64,000 bases of DNA from Prunella strophiata (taxonomy: Eukaryota > Chordata > Aves > Passeriformes > Prunellidae): positions 38,116,990 to 38,180,989 of the forward strand of contig JAZBQD010000014.1 in the NCBI GenBank assembly GCA_036583965.1. Reading direction: 5' to 3'. Shown here in pieces: positions 39,893-52,120 of the stretch. Every line of letters begins with the position of its first letter. The first letter of the stretch is position 1. The notes beneath the pieces are model-generated. The model saw only the letters and a list, made by a program, of their open reading frames with translations. It was not told the origin of the DNA and did no database searches. The position numbers and the translations under genes are program-made.

Positions 39893-42800
39893 AAGTAGCT
39901 GGTCTGACTCTGCAATTACCAAAACCACTTTCACTTCTGTAGTGCTGAAGTGCCACTCCTAGTAACAGGTTCTCCTATCTCCTGTACATCCCCTCTGGAA
40001 CTCCACAGAGACAACTCACAAGTATCTGCAGCTCATCCTTGACAGAGATGTAGTGGTACTGATTTTTTACTCCCTCCTGATATATGAAGCATGCTTTTAA
40101 GAAACTTTTCTTCACTGAAGACATAAAAAAAAGTGAAGGCACAATTGGTTTGCTTTCAGAAACAGAGACTGTGAGTGGGAAAAATAGGACAAGACTTCAA
40201 AAGCTAAGACAACTAATGCAGAAAAACAAAAAGAAAGTTGCAGGGACTATCTGTGTTGACAAATTATTTCAGATTAACTGAAGACAATGTCACAAAAAGT
40301 TATAGAGTAAGCCATACTAATAGAAATGCTAACGTACATATTTTCTTTTAATCCACATTACCTGCTGAAATTAGGTAATAATAACTGCTATAATTAAAGC
40401 TAGCAAGAGTCACTTCAATGTCAACAAATCCTGATGCAAAGAACACATTCTCCTGAGTTTCTATGAAAAAAAAAAAATTAACGATGGAGCCTTGCTTTGT
40501 CTTCAGTTACGAAAACAAACTGTTCTCCTGTTCCAGGTCTTCAATGCTGCCCAAAAATGTAATGATGTAAGGTTTCTCACAGCTCTACAATTAGGGATAC
40601 ATTGGAAATTGTTTCATGAATGAGTAACAGTGGCGCACAATATTCATTTTGCAGAAGACCTGGTCAAGTCATTCAGATTTAGGCCAGCTTCCTGTGTTGC
40701 AACAGCTGCAGGAATGATACCAAGTGATCTAAGAAAGTACAGATTTCCTGAAGAGAATTTCAAGCTGGAGAGAAACATGAGATGTTGCTTGTCTGCCACA
40801 GGATGCAAACACCAATCCATTAGAAGGGCTAGGCTGTCCTTCTCCTGCACTATGGTCTAGACTTCCTCCCTTGGTCAGGAATGAACTAACCATGTGAACT
40901 TACTCGGCAGTCTCTTTTCGTAGTTGCATAGCCGGGATTTACTTCAAATAACATCAAGTCCTTAGATTAAAAACTATAGAATGCTGACTGGGACAGTGTA
41001 CAAGATATTGTCAAATGCCTCCTCTTCTTCCTGATCCACCACTAAAAAGTTTCTGTAATTCTATAACACACATTTCTCTAGGGTCTTAGAGTGACTTTCA
41101 CTCTACTGCTTCAGTAGTAAAAATCACTATTAAAACACTGTTGTTGAAAGAGAAGCATCCTGAATAGCTAGAGGACCCCCAAATAATTAATTATATATTT
41201 CAAAAATTGCCTAATAGGCAGATTTCCAACCTGGTGTTTACAGCCTTCCTCCCTTTCCTTACTGCTAGAAGAAACATGCAGTATGTCAGGAGCTCACAAC
41301 AGCATGCATGAGCAGGCACACATAAAAATAAAAAACTTTTTCACTTTTAGTTGTCCAGTGTTTCTTTGCACATTCTAAAGCTTGAGAAATCAGAGTTTCC
41401 AGTAGCCATAACCTACTGCTGCTTTTGAAGGTAACCACATTCAACTGCTTCATGAAGAAACAGTCTGTACCAGCAGACAAGGTCTTTGACTTTCTCAAAA
41501 TAGCATTTGCCTACTACAAGCAAACTGCCATAACTTCATTAAAATGTTACTTCTACTATGTCTGTCTCACCCGGTTGCCTCATGGATAACAGGCCTTAAG
41601 GAAAAAGCCATACATTAGATGCTCTAAGGTACTACAGATCTACTACACTCAGCTGTTAAACAACTTTGAAAACTCAGTCAGCTTGAAAACAGGTCTCTTA
41701 ATTGCATTCAAGTACAAAAGCACTTTTTTTCCCCCTGCTTTATGCAAGAAAAATAGAAACAGACCATCTTAACCACATCTGAGCAGGAAAACAAAGTTTG
41801 CCTTGAAATATGAAGGTATAGTTACTGTAGATACTCCTTTCATCTCTCTGAACAAGGAGGCTGTCTAAAATATCCCTCCACCTGACCTAGATGCAACAGA
41901 ACAGAGCAGAAGCCTGCCCCAACTCAGCAGGGATTCAGCACACTGACACCACACCGTGCACTTCGGTCTGCTTTTGGATTAGTTCTGAGGTGCAGCAGTG
42001 GCAGCATTCACAACCACTAGCTAAACACGGGCTTCTGCCGCACAGCTCGCGCTGAGTGATGTTTCACTAAGGGAGCAATTCTGATTAAAACTCCCAACTG
42101 CAGCCTAACCTGAAGAACACTCTCAAATGTCAGCTAGGTATCTGAAAGTCATCTAAGCATTACTTAGAAAGGCCAATCCATAGTGGATCCGCCTACCCTC
42201 TCAGCGTACATCCAAGGACAAGACTGCCTGTTTTTATCGGTAAGATATTCTTATCCTTAAGAGCACCTCTCTGTACCTAGCCCTGAGCAGCTAGCAGAGC
42301 TCTGTGGATGACAGGATTGGCACGGTAGCAGTAAGCATCAAGTACTCAAGTACTTCTGTGACTCTTGCACTTCCCACATCCCAGATGATAGGTGGACAAC
42401 TGTTTATTTTAGTTCCCTGTCACATTTACTAACTGTGAGATCACAAGCTACAGTGTAGCCTTCAGCACACTTCCTTCCTCAGCCATAGAAGCAATTTCTT
42501 TCTCCTTTTGTAGGCCCTCACCTAGATTCCCATCTGTTTGCCTCTGCTCCAGAAAGGCTCTCAATTAAAAAGACAGTCAGTTTTACTATGCAAAAACTGG
42601 CACAGCACAAAAAGAACTGTCATGGCTCACTTCAGATTTATTTTTGATGAACTGTCCTACAGGAGAGCTTTGGAACAAAATACCACAATTTTAATTCCAC
42701 TCAGAAAACTTATCTGGTGCACACATATAGTAATAGAAGCACAGGTACAGACAGTAAAACGTCTATTGGGTTTTTTTCCCCCCCATATAAAAGTTCCGGT

Positions 42801-44555
42801 TTAACTTTTTTTTTTTGGTCTTTCAACTCTGTTTTGCAGATTATTTCACCCCCAGGCAGACAGGTGTTCCAAGTATGATCATCTTTGCTGCAAAAAAGAA
42901 ACATGGCACTTATATTGCACAGTGTAATTCCAAACTCAGTTACTTGGGTACAGATTATAATAATATGGTTTTACACTACAGCTCCAAGTTAAACCTGAAG
43001 TAGCTCATGACACTACAAGAAGCATCCCTGAAACATGCAAGTACCAAAGGAATAAAACATCATATCTAATTAGTTAATTTCTGCAAAGCCTTTAATGTGA
43101 ATAGTACAAGTATCCCTCACTATTCACTCAGTTAATTTTTGTCTAGAATGAAGTCTACAGGACAGATTTTCAGCAAGAGCAAAAAAAGATGCAATGAATA
43201 ATAAAAATGAAAATATTCACCTCTATCAAGTTTGGTTGGGTTTTTTCCCCTCCCAAAAGCTTGTGATTTTAATAGAGATAAATCATCCAAAAGGTAATAA
43301 CTTAAATGATGTTCCAAGTTTTTCACAGAGATAAGAGACTCCTTCCAAAGGGAAATACACTTGTTTTTGAATGGTTATTCTTAAAGGTAATGTGACTGCT
43401 TCACTGCCTTTTAATTATAATTCATGGAAAGGAAGAGTGTTTCTTGTCTCCTTTTCTTGTAAGAGTAATTTCAACATATACTTCACTGTGAAAGAGTACT
43501 GAAAAGTCTTTGTCATACACTGTCTACACATCTCATCCCAGGGTAAGATGTAGCTGTTATATGCGGAAAATTACAATTACACTAATCGAAACATCTAAAT
43601 GCAAGAAGACATACACAACCTGTATAATTTTCAACCTGGGCATCTCTGACATACCCTCTCTCTTGGAACTGTACTACCTTACTATGGTATCCCAAAGCAG
43701 TACAGAGAAAGACTTTCCTTTCTTCCTTTCATTTACCCTGAGTAGCATAACCCATGCCTTCAAGATGGAAACGGGAGTAAAAGCATGCTATTCTTTTTTC
43801 GCAGAAAACCTTGGTTTCCCATCCTCTTTTGTAATCTAGGGCTAATGCGAGAACAGTCAGATTTGGTCTTATTCTCCCCTCTGCAAACTTTGTTTTTCCT
43901 TCCACCACCTCTTCACCAACGCACGCAGAAGGGTACAAGGACCTCAGGCTCATTAGACGTGTTTGCGCAGGAAGTGTCAGTCAAATTCTTCCATTTGCTT
44001 TGACACGGGTGATGGTGGAGTATTTAGACGAGGCGAACATCCCTGTCATTTCCTTTTCATTTAGTGATAAGCAGGAAGGGAACTTGCAGGCCCCCGCGCT
44101 GTCTGCTTATCCCGCTCCGTGGCCAGCCCAGCACAAGCGCCGCCGGGCTGCCCCGGCCGGCCGCGCCCGGCCTGACCCCCCCGCACCGGCCGGAAAGAGC
44201 GAGCGGCTTCTCTCCCGCGGCCGGACTAGGTGGGGCTCGGCTCGGACTTCCCGCTGACAACGCCGGCGGCCGCCGGGCACCGTCCCCTTCCCCGCCCGCG
44301 GCGGGGCCGAGCCGGGCGTCACCCGCCCCTCCCCGCGGCCGTCCGGGCCCCACGTCGCGGCCCCGACCCGCGGGGTTACAACTTTCCGCTTCCGCTCCAA
44401 CTTCTGCTCCGGGGACCGGCGGGCGGGGGGCGGCGGCGAGCGGCAGGGCCGGGCCCTGGGCCCGGCGGCGGCGGCTGCCCCTCAGCGCCCCGCTCCCCCC
44501 ACCGCCTCGGGGTCCCACCACGCCTGAGGCCGGACGAGGCGGCGGCTCCCGGTTC

Positions 44556-44570
44556 CACTTCCGCCATGTT
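44556..44570 (-). promoter_or_regulatory. ETS plus YY1 composite site
   Basis: On the minus strand AACATGGCGGAAGTG combines the YY1 core (AnATGGCGG) with an ETS/GABPA core (CGGAAGTG), a pairing typical just downstream of housekeeping start sites. If active as an initiator element, transcription would start nearby, which conflicts with the exon 1 donor at 44669 unless more than one start exists. Confidence 0.45.
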
Positions 44571-44668
44571 CCAGGCGGGTGCCCCTTCCCTCGGAGCGCG
44601 CCGCTCCCCGCCGTCGCCGCCGCCACCCCCCCTCTCGCCGCCGCCCCCATCCCACCCCGCCCCGCCAC

Positions 44669-44674
44669 CTGTAC
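44669..44674 (-). other. RAP1B: Candidate RAP1B exon 1 splice donor
   Basis: CTGGTACAG|GTGGCG on the minus strand is the most donor-like sequence I found in the island. It would join noncoding exon 1 to GTATTGAGGG at 25763. Other donors in the island, such as GCGG|GTGACG near 44318, cannot be excluded. Confidence 0.35.
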
Positions 44675-47600
44675 CAGAGACGCCGCGCCGCTCCCCGCCA
44701 CAGCGGCCCGGCCCGGCCCGGCCCGCGCTGCCCGCCACAACGCACCGGACAGCGCCCCCGCTCCCCGCCGACCGCGCGCCGCCGCCGCCTCGCCGGCCGA
44801 TCCCGCTGCGCCGCGCCCGCTGCGCTCCGCTCGGCTCCGCTGCGCTGCGCTCGCCGCCTGTGCCGGGGCGCGGCTCGGGGCCGTCGCCGTGACGCCGCAC
44901 GCCCAGCCTCGCTCTGGCGCGGCGGGGGCGGAGGGAGGGGCGGGCGCGGGCTGGGCTGACCCCGCGCGCCGCCCCCCGCGCACGCGCGCGGCCGCCCCGC
45001 CCCACCCCGGGCCCGCGGCGCGAGGGGAGCGGGGAGCGGGGGCGGCCCGGTGCGTGTGGGGAGCGGGGAACCGAGCCCCTGTCCCCAGCTCTTGTGCCCT
45101 CCCGGCCGGAGCCCTCGCTTAGTCACAGCTCAGAGGTGCGCCGAAAGCGCGTTATGGTTGCTTAAAGTTAATGAAGAACGTAAAGAGCTGGAGAAAGTAA
45201 ATGCCAGTGCACCGTTTCCTGCATTTCTAAAGAGGTGTTGAGATCCAGTGGTGAAGGGTGTTTCAGAGATGCCGTATACTGCTGGTTTTATGTGGATCTT
45301 TATGCCTCTGGATGTGAAAAGTCTATCATTATTCTTGCCGATACAAAGCAGGGTTCCCAGTGCCTGCAAATAATTACGGTATTAGCTGTTCTGTTATTTT
45401 AGTCCTAAAATATGTAAATCACGTTTCCCACCACCCCCCGATGTCACCTATATTTTACAAAGGGTTTAGCTGACAAAGATTAAAAAATAAATGAGCATTT
45501 TTGTTCCTAGGAAACACTAAGTGAGCAAAGAGTTAACGTGGTGCTTTCAGACAAAACTTGTGCTCTGAGGAAGTCCACGGCACTTCCACACTTACACAAG
45601 AGTGTATAAAACTGACAGGAAGTTGCACCTGAGGCTTCTGGCAAGGAGAGTGGGTGTGGAGGAAGCAGTGGCTTTCTGTTTGTAGGCACAGACATAGAAA
45701 AGGGAAACCGTGTGAGTTCACGCGAATCTGTGGGAGATGCCAAAGCTCAGAGCAGGGTCAAAGGATGACCAGGGAAATGAACTGCCCTTGGTAGGGAAGA
45801 CTTCGTCGAGATTACAGAGCGTCCAGAAAGCAACAGACTTAAAAAAATATTTTTCTTTTACAGTGTTGCTCCCAAATCCTGAATGTCATAAAATCTCTTC
45901 CAAAGTCCAGATAAATCTCTTGGTGTTTTACAGCTTAAACCCGTGTGCAGTCCCTTTGATAATGAATCCCTGTAAATGATGGATAATGCAAGAGAGCCCT
46001 GGTTGTGAGAAATCAAGTCCATAGAAACCAGTCCTTTCTCAGCAAGGCATCCTATGCAGGACAAAAATAATTAATGAGATGAATAGGTGAAATACAGCCT
46101 TTCAAGTGAAAATCAGAAGAGCATTTCATACAATTATTATCTGTGTAGCATATTAGCTCACCAGACAGGAAAAATACTTGTGTTCTTTTTTCTGCCACTA
46201 GATACTGTTATCAGCACCCAGAAATATTCAGAGGAAAAGAACAAAGATATACATCCTCAGTCCTCACAACTTTCTTCGGTGAACTAGGTTAATCACAAAT
46301 AACTTGCAGTGTTCCAGGAACAGATACATGTCATTAATGTAATAGTACTTTACAGTGTGCCTTTAATTGTTCTGTGTTTTATAGGCTCCGGGGCAAATCC
46401 TCCTCTTTGCTATACAATAAGAAAAGAGGAGGGAGGCCTTTGGGAGTCTTGAGTAAATCTCTGTGAGCAGATCCTGGTGTTCTGAGGTTCATATAGGGGT
46501 ATCTGGAACTTAGTATTTTACAAGAAGTGTATATACACATAGATATAAACATATGGTCTGCTTAATATAGACATGTTTGGAGATTGATCACTGTAACCAG
46601 AAGAAATAGGCAATTAGGATTCATTCTAAGCAAGAGACCAAGTGTTCCCTCTCCCTAACTCTCTCAGCCACATAGTTTGGATGCAAATTGGGCCCTTAAT
46701 TTTGGATTTTCCTATGAATCATCTAGCTAATCCTCAGCTCAATTCTTAAACCAGCTTTACTCATATCAGTGTGACTGGCAAATAGCAATTGGTGTGCTAA
46801 CAAGGCATACTCACCCAGTACTTTGCAGGGCTTGTTGTGCTCAGCTTGCTCAGAGTTTCTACCTGCCTAATCACTGACGGTCACTCAGGCAGCTGAACAA
46901 GTGCTGAGGTTTCCCTATGGGAGAGCAGCTCCCCAGAGCACCAGGAACATGGGTGAAATGAGGCAGACATGGCTGCAGTGCTGTTGTGTTGAATAGTGAC
47001 AACACAGACACATCAGCTTGCTCTAGTGGGCCGGCCCGTGCCCAGCATTGATCTGGAATTTTTAAAAGAAGAAGGTCAAATACTCAGCTGCCTGTTTACT
47101 GAACAAAAAGCAGTAGAGACCTGCTTATGCACATGAATCTTAACATCAAATAGACCTTTCTAAAGCACTGTAACACTCGTCCTTTGGGCTGTAACCTCTG
47201 TCTCCCAATTTACCAGTTGCCTGCATGTACTTCAAAATCCTTTTATTTCAATGACCAGTGCTTTGCTGGAGGTAGTTCAGTCTGCTCATCACTAACCCAG
47301 TGAGCCATCTGATAATGTCATGGCTCTTGTGAGGAACAAGAGAGCACAGAAGATCCTCTCTGATGGAAGATGAGGAGGACAATACTGACAAATCTTGTTA
47401 AAAATTCAGTGGAATTAGTGGGGGAGTAAGATGGAGGTAGATAGATTATTTGGGGAAAACAAAGTAATATTTTTTTAAATGATTCTTTAATAAAAGCTTG
47501 GCAGGGCAGCCTTTGGTCACCTCCATGTAATTTTTCTAACTTTGCCTGCATTGTTTTCACTGGGACTGCATGGGTGTTGGAGTGAAGAATGTGGCACTAT

Positions 47601-49687
47601 GTGTATTGCAGTTTCATTACTGCTGAAACACAGCCATCTCTGGGACAGAATGCAGAGCTGGCTTGTGCCAGCAAACTCTAAAGTTAAAAGGGTATGTGGT
47701 GCCAGGGAATACAGTGCTGGCTGCATGCCAACTAGCTGTGAGCTTTTCTAGAAATTTGTCATGAAGGAAAAAGAAACGCCATTTGGTAAATCCTAATAGG
47801 ATGCTTTGCTTTCAGAGGGGAAACAAATTCCTCATCTTTTAAGGGGAATGGACTGAAAGGGATCAATTCTTAGCTCTACAACTTGGCTGTTCCAGCAAAG
47901 AATGGTTACTGGATCAGAATGTGCTTTGGATCATGAGAGCAATAAAAAGAGAGCTTCTTCAACACTAAAGAAAAATAACAGATTTTTGAGACATGGGTAT
48001 GTGAGATATTTTTTTCATTCTGTATCCTTCAACATGATTTTCATTTGTTATTTCTCCATACTCAGAAGATTTAGTCACACAGAGTGGGAATACCTGTCTG
48101 CCTGGATAGAGCCTTGAGATGTTTCAGGGATGTCTCTTCCCCTCCAGACTCAATGCAGTTTCTGTGTGAAGCTGTTGATACAGGCTTACAGCCTGAGGTT
48201 TTTGACCTGATAATTATCAGTTCTACTTGTTCATCATCTTCCCTTCAGACATAGCTTCCATTATGCAGTTCTGCTTCTTAATGTCTCTTCATTGCATCTT
48301 CTTGATGTATTGCTCTTTGCTAATCAAAGGTATTTAAACATTGGTTTAATCACAAGCTTGACTGAAACTTAATATGAAGATTTTTTTGTCAACTTTTTTT
48401 TTTCACTTTCCATACATTTACCTCATTGTTGAGGAAAATCCTGTCACTTCGCTCCTCTTCCTCCTCCAAACAATCTTGAGTTAATGCTTTTTCTTATCTC
48501 TAAGTGATGCTCCATGACTCTTCTATTTATCTGCCAGAATCTCTTACTGGACTAGCTCTTTTCCTTATCCTTGGCTAAAATCCTATTATTTGTTCATACT
48601 ATATAGTCCTCCTTTTATCTTGTGATTTGTCTCCTTCCCTACCCTGTGATAAGTGCTTTGAGGTGCAAAATTTGCCATTGTTTTTTTAAGCTAGGGAAGA
48701 ACAGGCAATGGACACTACTGCAATTTAAACTGTAAATGTCAGCATTTATTTACAGGGATCTAATTTTTTAATCTACTTTCTTCTGTCTTTGGGAGACTAC
48801 TTTTATATCACTGCAGTTACTTCAGATAAAGCAAGGAATAGCTGTTTCACAACATAGCTGTTGTGAAAGCTTAGTACTCTGAATTGCAGAGGAACTCAAG
48901 AAAATGTCCCAAGCTCTGGAATTTAAACTCTTAAAAATTAGGATTCATTTGGTAAAAGGAAAAGCCTACTTTATTTTATCCTCTGTGGAAAATCCTTTTT
49001 CAAATAGCTTTGGACAACCAGCTCATCAGATAAGGAACAAGATTGTCACATCAACATAAGTGCTTTAAAAGTGTAAATTAAGAATAATGTATCTACTTGA
49101 AACTAGAGAATGAATGTAATTACCTGGAGGAAAATCTGTCCAGCGTATGGGTGACTCTTTCTCTCAAAAAAAGCTGAAAGTCACACACACATTTTCACAG
49201 TTTTAAAGCTCCAGAAGTTTCACTTCCCTGCTTTTCCAGGAGAACACTTCTAGCAGCACATGATGCAGAAAGGAGGTTACTACTTTCTGAATCACCAGCT
49301 GCTGTGGTACCTGGATAGTTCTTCAAAGTCTTCCATAAAAGGGCTGGGTGCAGTGGCATTGTGATGACTGATCACAATGTGTCAGTATAAAGCTGTAAAC
49401 GAACAGTTTCCTCATTTATAGTTCTGCACTATTCCCAAGAATTTCCTTCTTCATCCCATTACCAGATACTTTCAGAATAATGCATTGAGCAAAATAGAAC
49501 AGCCTGATCAAGGATAGCACTGGGTCCATAGTGGCAGTGCTATCAAGTAAAGGGAGAGTGGGTACTGTTCATTCTGCTTCAGGAGTACATGAAAGTACAG
49601 AATTTTTACTTGGCAAAAACGTGTTTATAATTATAACAATGTTAAGTAACAACATTTTAACTATTGTACCCTTCTTTTGTTCTTTGA

Positions 49688-49705
49688 TTTTTTTTTTTTT
49701 TTTTT
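49688..49705. repeat. T18 homopolymer
   Basis: Run of about 18 T between GTTCTTTGA and CATTTTC. Confidence 0.9.
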
Positions 49706-52107
49706 CATTTTCATTGCTACTTGGTTTTAGTATACTCATTTATATCCAGATTCTGACTGCTGGACACAGAAGAAAAGTTCCTGTTGATTTTAATGAGCTG
49801 TATACCAGGATCTAAATTCAGCCCTTGAGGGATGTGCAACATTTAGAAATACTTGCATTTAAAATATATATTCACTTCTGGTTCATGTCAATATTAAGAC
49901 AGGAACAAATATATTTAACAATGACAGGCCTAAAAATACTCAGTGTTTTTGTCCTGCTTTCCCTAGCAGCTGAATTATATCCCAATTAATACAGCAATTT
50001 ACACTGACATAGATGTGGAAGTGACTTTTCATTGCTTCTTTTTTGTTTCTGTTCACTTCAGAATTAAGCATTAATTAATACAATGGGCCAAAACTGTTCA
50101 TGGGAAAATAATTATTTACATTAGTAGTTCATTAGTTTTGGTACTCAGTTTGGTTCAAAAAACAAAATGTACAGTACAGAAAGGAGAATTTATTTTGTAA
50201 CTTTGCTAGATAATTTTCTTCTTAGCTTTCTCTGTACATGTGGCCTTGTTCTTCCATATCTTTCCTCTGGCCATGGAAACTTACTGAAACTACAATCATG
50301 AGAGAGGTCTTAATGAGTGCAGTTAAAGATGAACACATTCCTTGCCTTTTAAAGCTAGTCAAAAAGCAGGTTAATTTTTTCCTGTTATTATTTTTTCCCC
50401 CCAAAATGAATGCATTGTGGGTTTTTTAGCTGATAAAAATTACTGGTTTACTTATTTCTTAAAAATTCCATAAATTGCAAACCTCTGAAATAGTCATTTC
50501 ATTACAGTGTTTACCACTAATCCAATGGTATGTGTCATAGAAGAAAATATTTTAGTGAAATTTTGTATCCTCTAAATAACCAGTGTAAAAACAGGAAAAT
50601 TATCTCCAGATAAGATGTTACATCTGGCACAGGCTGTTACATCTGTTCACAGTGTGATCTGGAAAAGTTCAGATGCTTTTTTGGGTCGTATAAGTGCAGT
50701 GATAATCAATGGCATCAGACCTGGGGGGTGGTGCCCCACTCTGCCTCCTCTCACTCACTCCCTCTCATCACACTCTGCAGCTTGTTTGCTACACTTTAGC
50801 CTGACTTTCAGGGTGGTTTATCAGCTAGTAGGCCTATAACCTATTTGCCCCTTTCTGCTGTCACCTTTAGAAGGACTCAGGGGTCAAATCTCTTCTTGTT
50901 CCTTAACTGTCCTGGAAGTGTGAATAGAAGATCTGTAGTATAGATTTGTTTTATGAATACTTTTATTTTACTTCTGCTGTACTATGCAGTTCTGTTAAAC
51001 TTCAAATAGAAGATTTCATAATATCCTATTCACATGAGATATCTTTGTTGTTATATTCACTTTTTATCAATAAAAACATGCATTTGAAATTAAAATGCTG
51101 TTCTCTCCCTTTCTTAGAAATTCAGAAGTCTCCAGACTTTTAATTGCCTCTGCACTACACAGAATCTTCTGTTTCAACCTCAAGCAGCATAAAATTTGAA
51201 CTCCAGACAGGATTTTAACATTCAGAGAAGGTTGGTGTAGAGGAGGCCTGTGAATCACAACCAAAGATAGGGACAGAATGGAAGCTGTTGCCCTGGTGTT
51301 GCATTTCCTTCTGTGAAAATGATACTCCTGTTGCTCTGGTGCTGTGTTTCACAATGCTAAGCTGATACTCCACGGGCCATGCTAGTTGTGCAGCCTGGTT
51401 TTGTGCCCTGTGTGGCATTTCCAAATTAAACTCAAATTAAAGAAGACGCAGGGCCATGATTTTAATGATGTGACATAAAATAAAAATTCTAGTTTGTTTT
51501 CACGGGTGTTGCCACTGAATTGTTAGTTTTCCTCCCTGCTTTTTCTAATTTTTATTGTTTTCTACATTTTCCCTTTTCCATTCTTCCTTAAAAAAATCAT
51601 CAAATGATATGAGTTTCAGACCTCAGTGAGGCCACAATGAATTCAAGTAATGGATTTCATGCTGTCTTTCTCTAATTCCAATAATTGTGTCTATTCTTTA
51701 TTCTACATAATCCCATTATTTTATAAAATAGCAACTTTTCCTTTCCCCCTCCTTCTCTTTATCTTTTATCTTGACTCCCTTTTTGCTTTAAGATGGTATT
51801 TTAAAGACTTCAAGTTAGTTCTAGGATGGAGTTGTGTGATATAATCAACTTCAAAATGATACTTAAATTTCCTTTCATCCACTACAATACTGGAATTTAT
51901 GCTCAGAGATCAGCATTTACTCTTACTGTATTTTTTAGTGCTCCTTCAGTGTTATAAAGAGGGAACTGTAGCTTTTTTTGCCTGAAAACACTCTTAGATA
52001 GGTACCTTGTTATTTAACAATTCTGGTACATAACAGTGGATTCAGAGAAAGAGCAGTGCCTTGTAGATAACCAGTTCTTGCAAATAGCTCTTTATCAATT
52101 GAGTGAC

Positions 52108-52120
52108 TTTTTTTTTTTTT
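52108..52120. repeat. T13 homopolymer
   Basis: Run of 13 T between GAGTGAC and CTGTCTC. Confidence 0.9.

Larger units (their letters stand above)
25764..44668 (-). other. RAP1B: RAP1B intron 1
   Basis: About 18.9 kb between the proposed noncoding exon 1 and the start-codon exon. It carries an A/C-rich low-complexity block (34181-34340), the nested LTR pair (34828-36926), a CR1 fragment (39391-39530) and an A29 tract (39861-39889). The rest is AT-rich sequence in which I recognise no exon. The right-hand limit depends on the tentative exon 1 donor. Confidence 0.75.
44080..45125. promoter_or_regulatory. RAP1B: CpG-island promoter of RAP1B
   Basis: About 1 kb of extreme GC and CpG density between AT-rich flanks. 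It contains several GC boxes (e.g. GGGGCGG near 44925-44945), a CRE half-site (GTGACGCC near 44888) and a joined ETS/YY1 element at 44556-44570. No TATA box is seen. Position and orientation fit the RAP1B 5' end. Long open frames of 200-350 codons on both strands are products of the base composition. Confidence 0.85.

Noticed and set aside
44057..45126. Open frames of 200-350 codons on both strands in the RAP1B CpG island
   Set aside because: Overlapping frames on both strands made of Pro/Ala/Arg/Gly come from extreme GC content lacking stop codons. No domain is visible, and this is the position of a promoter.
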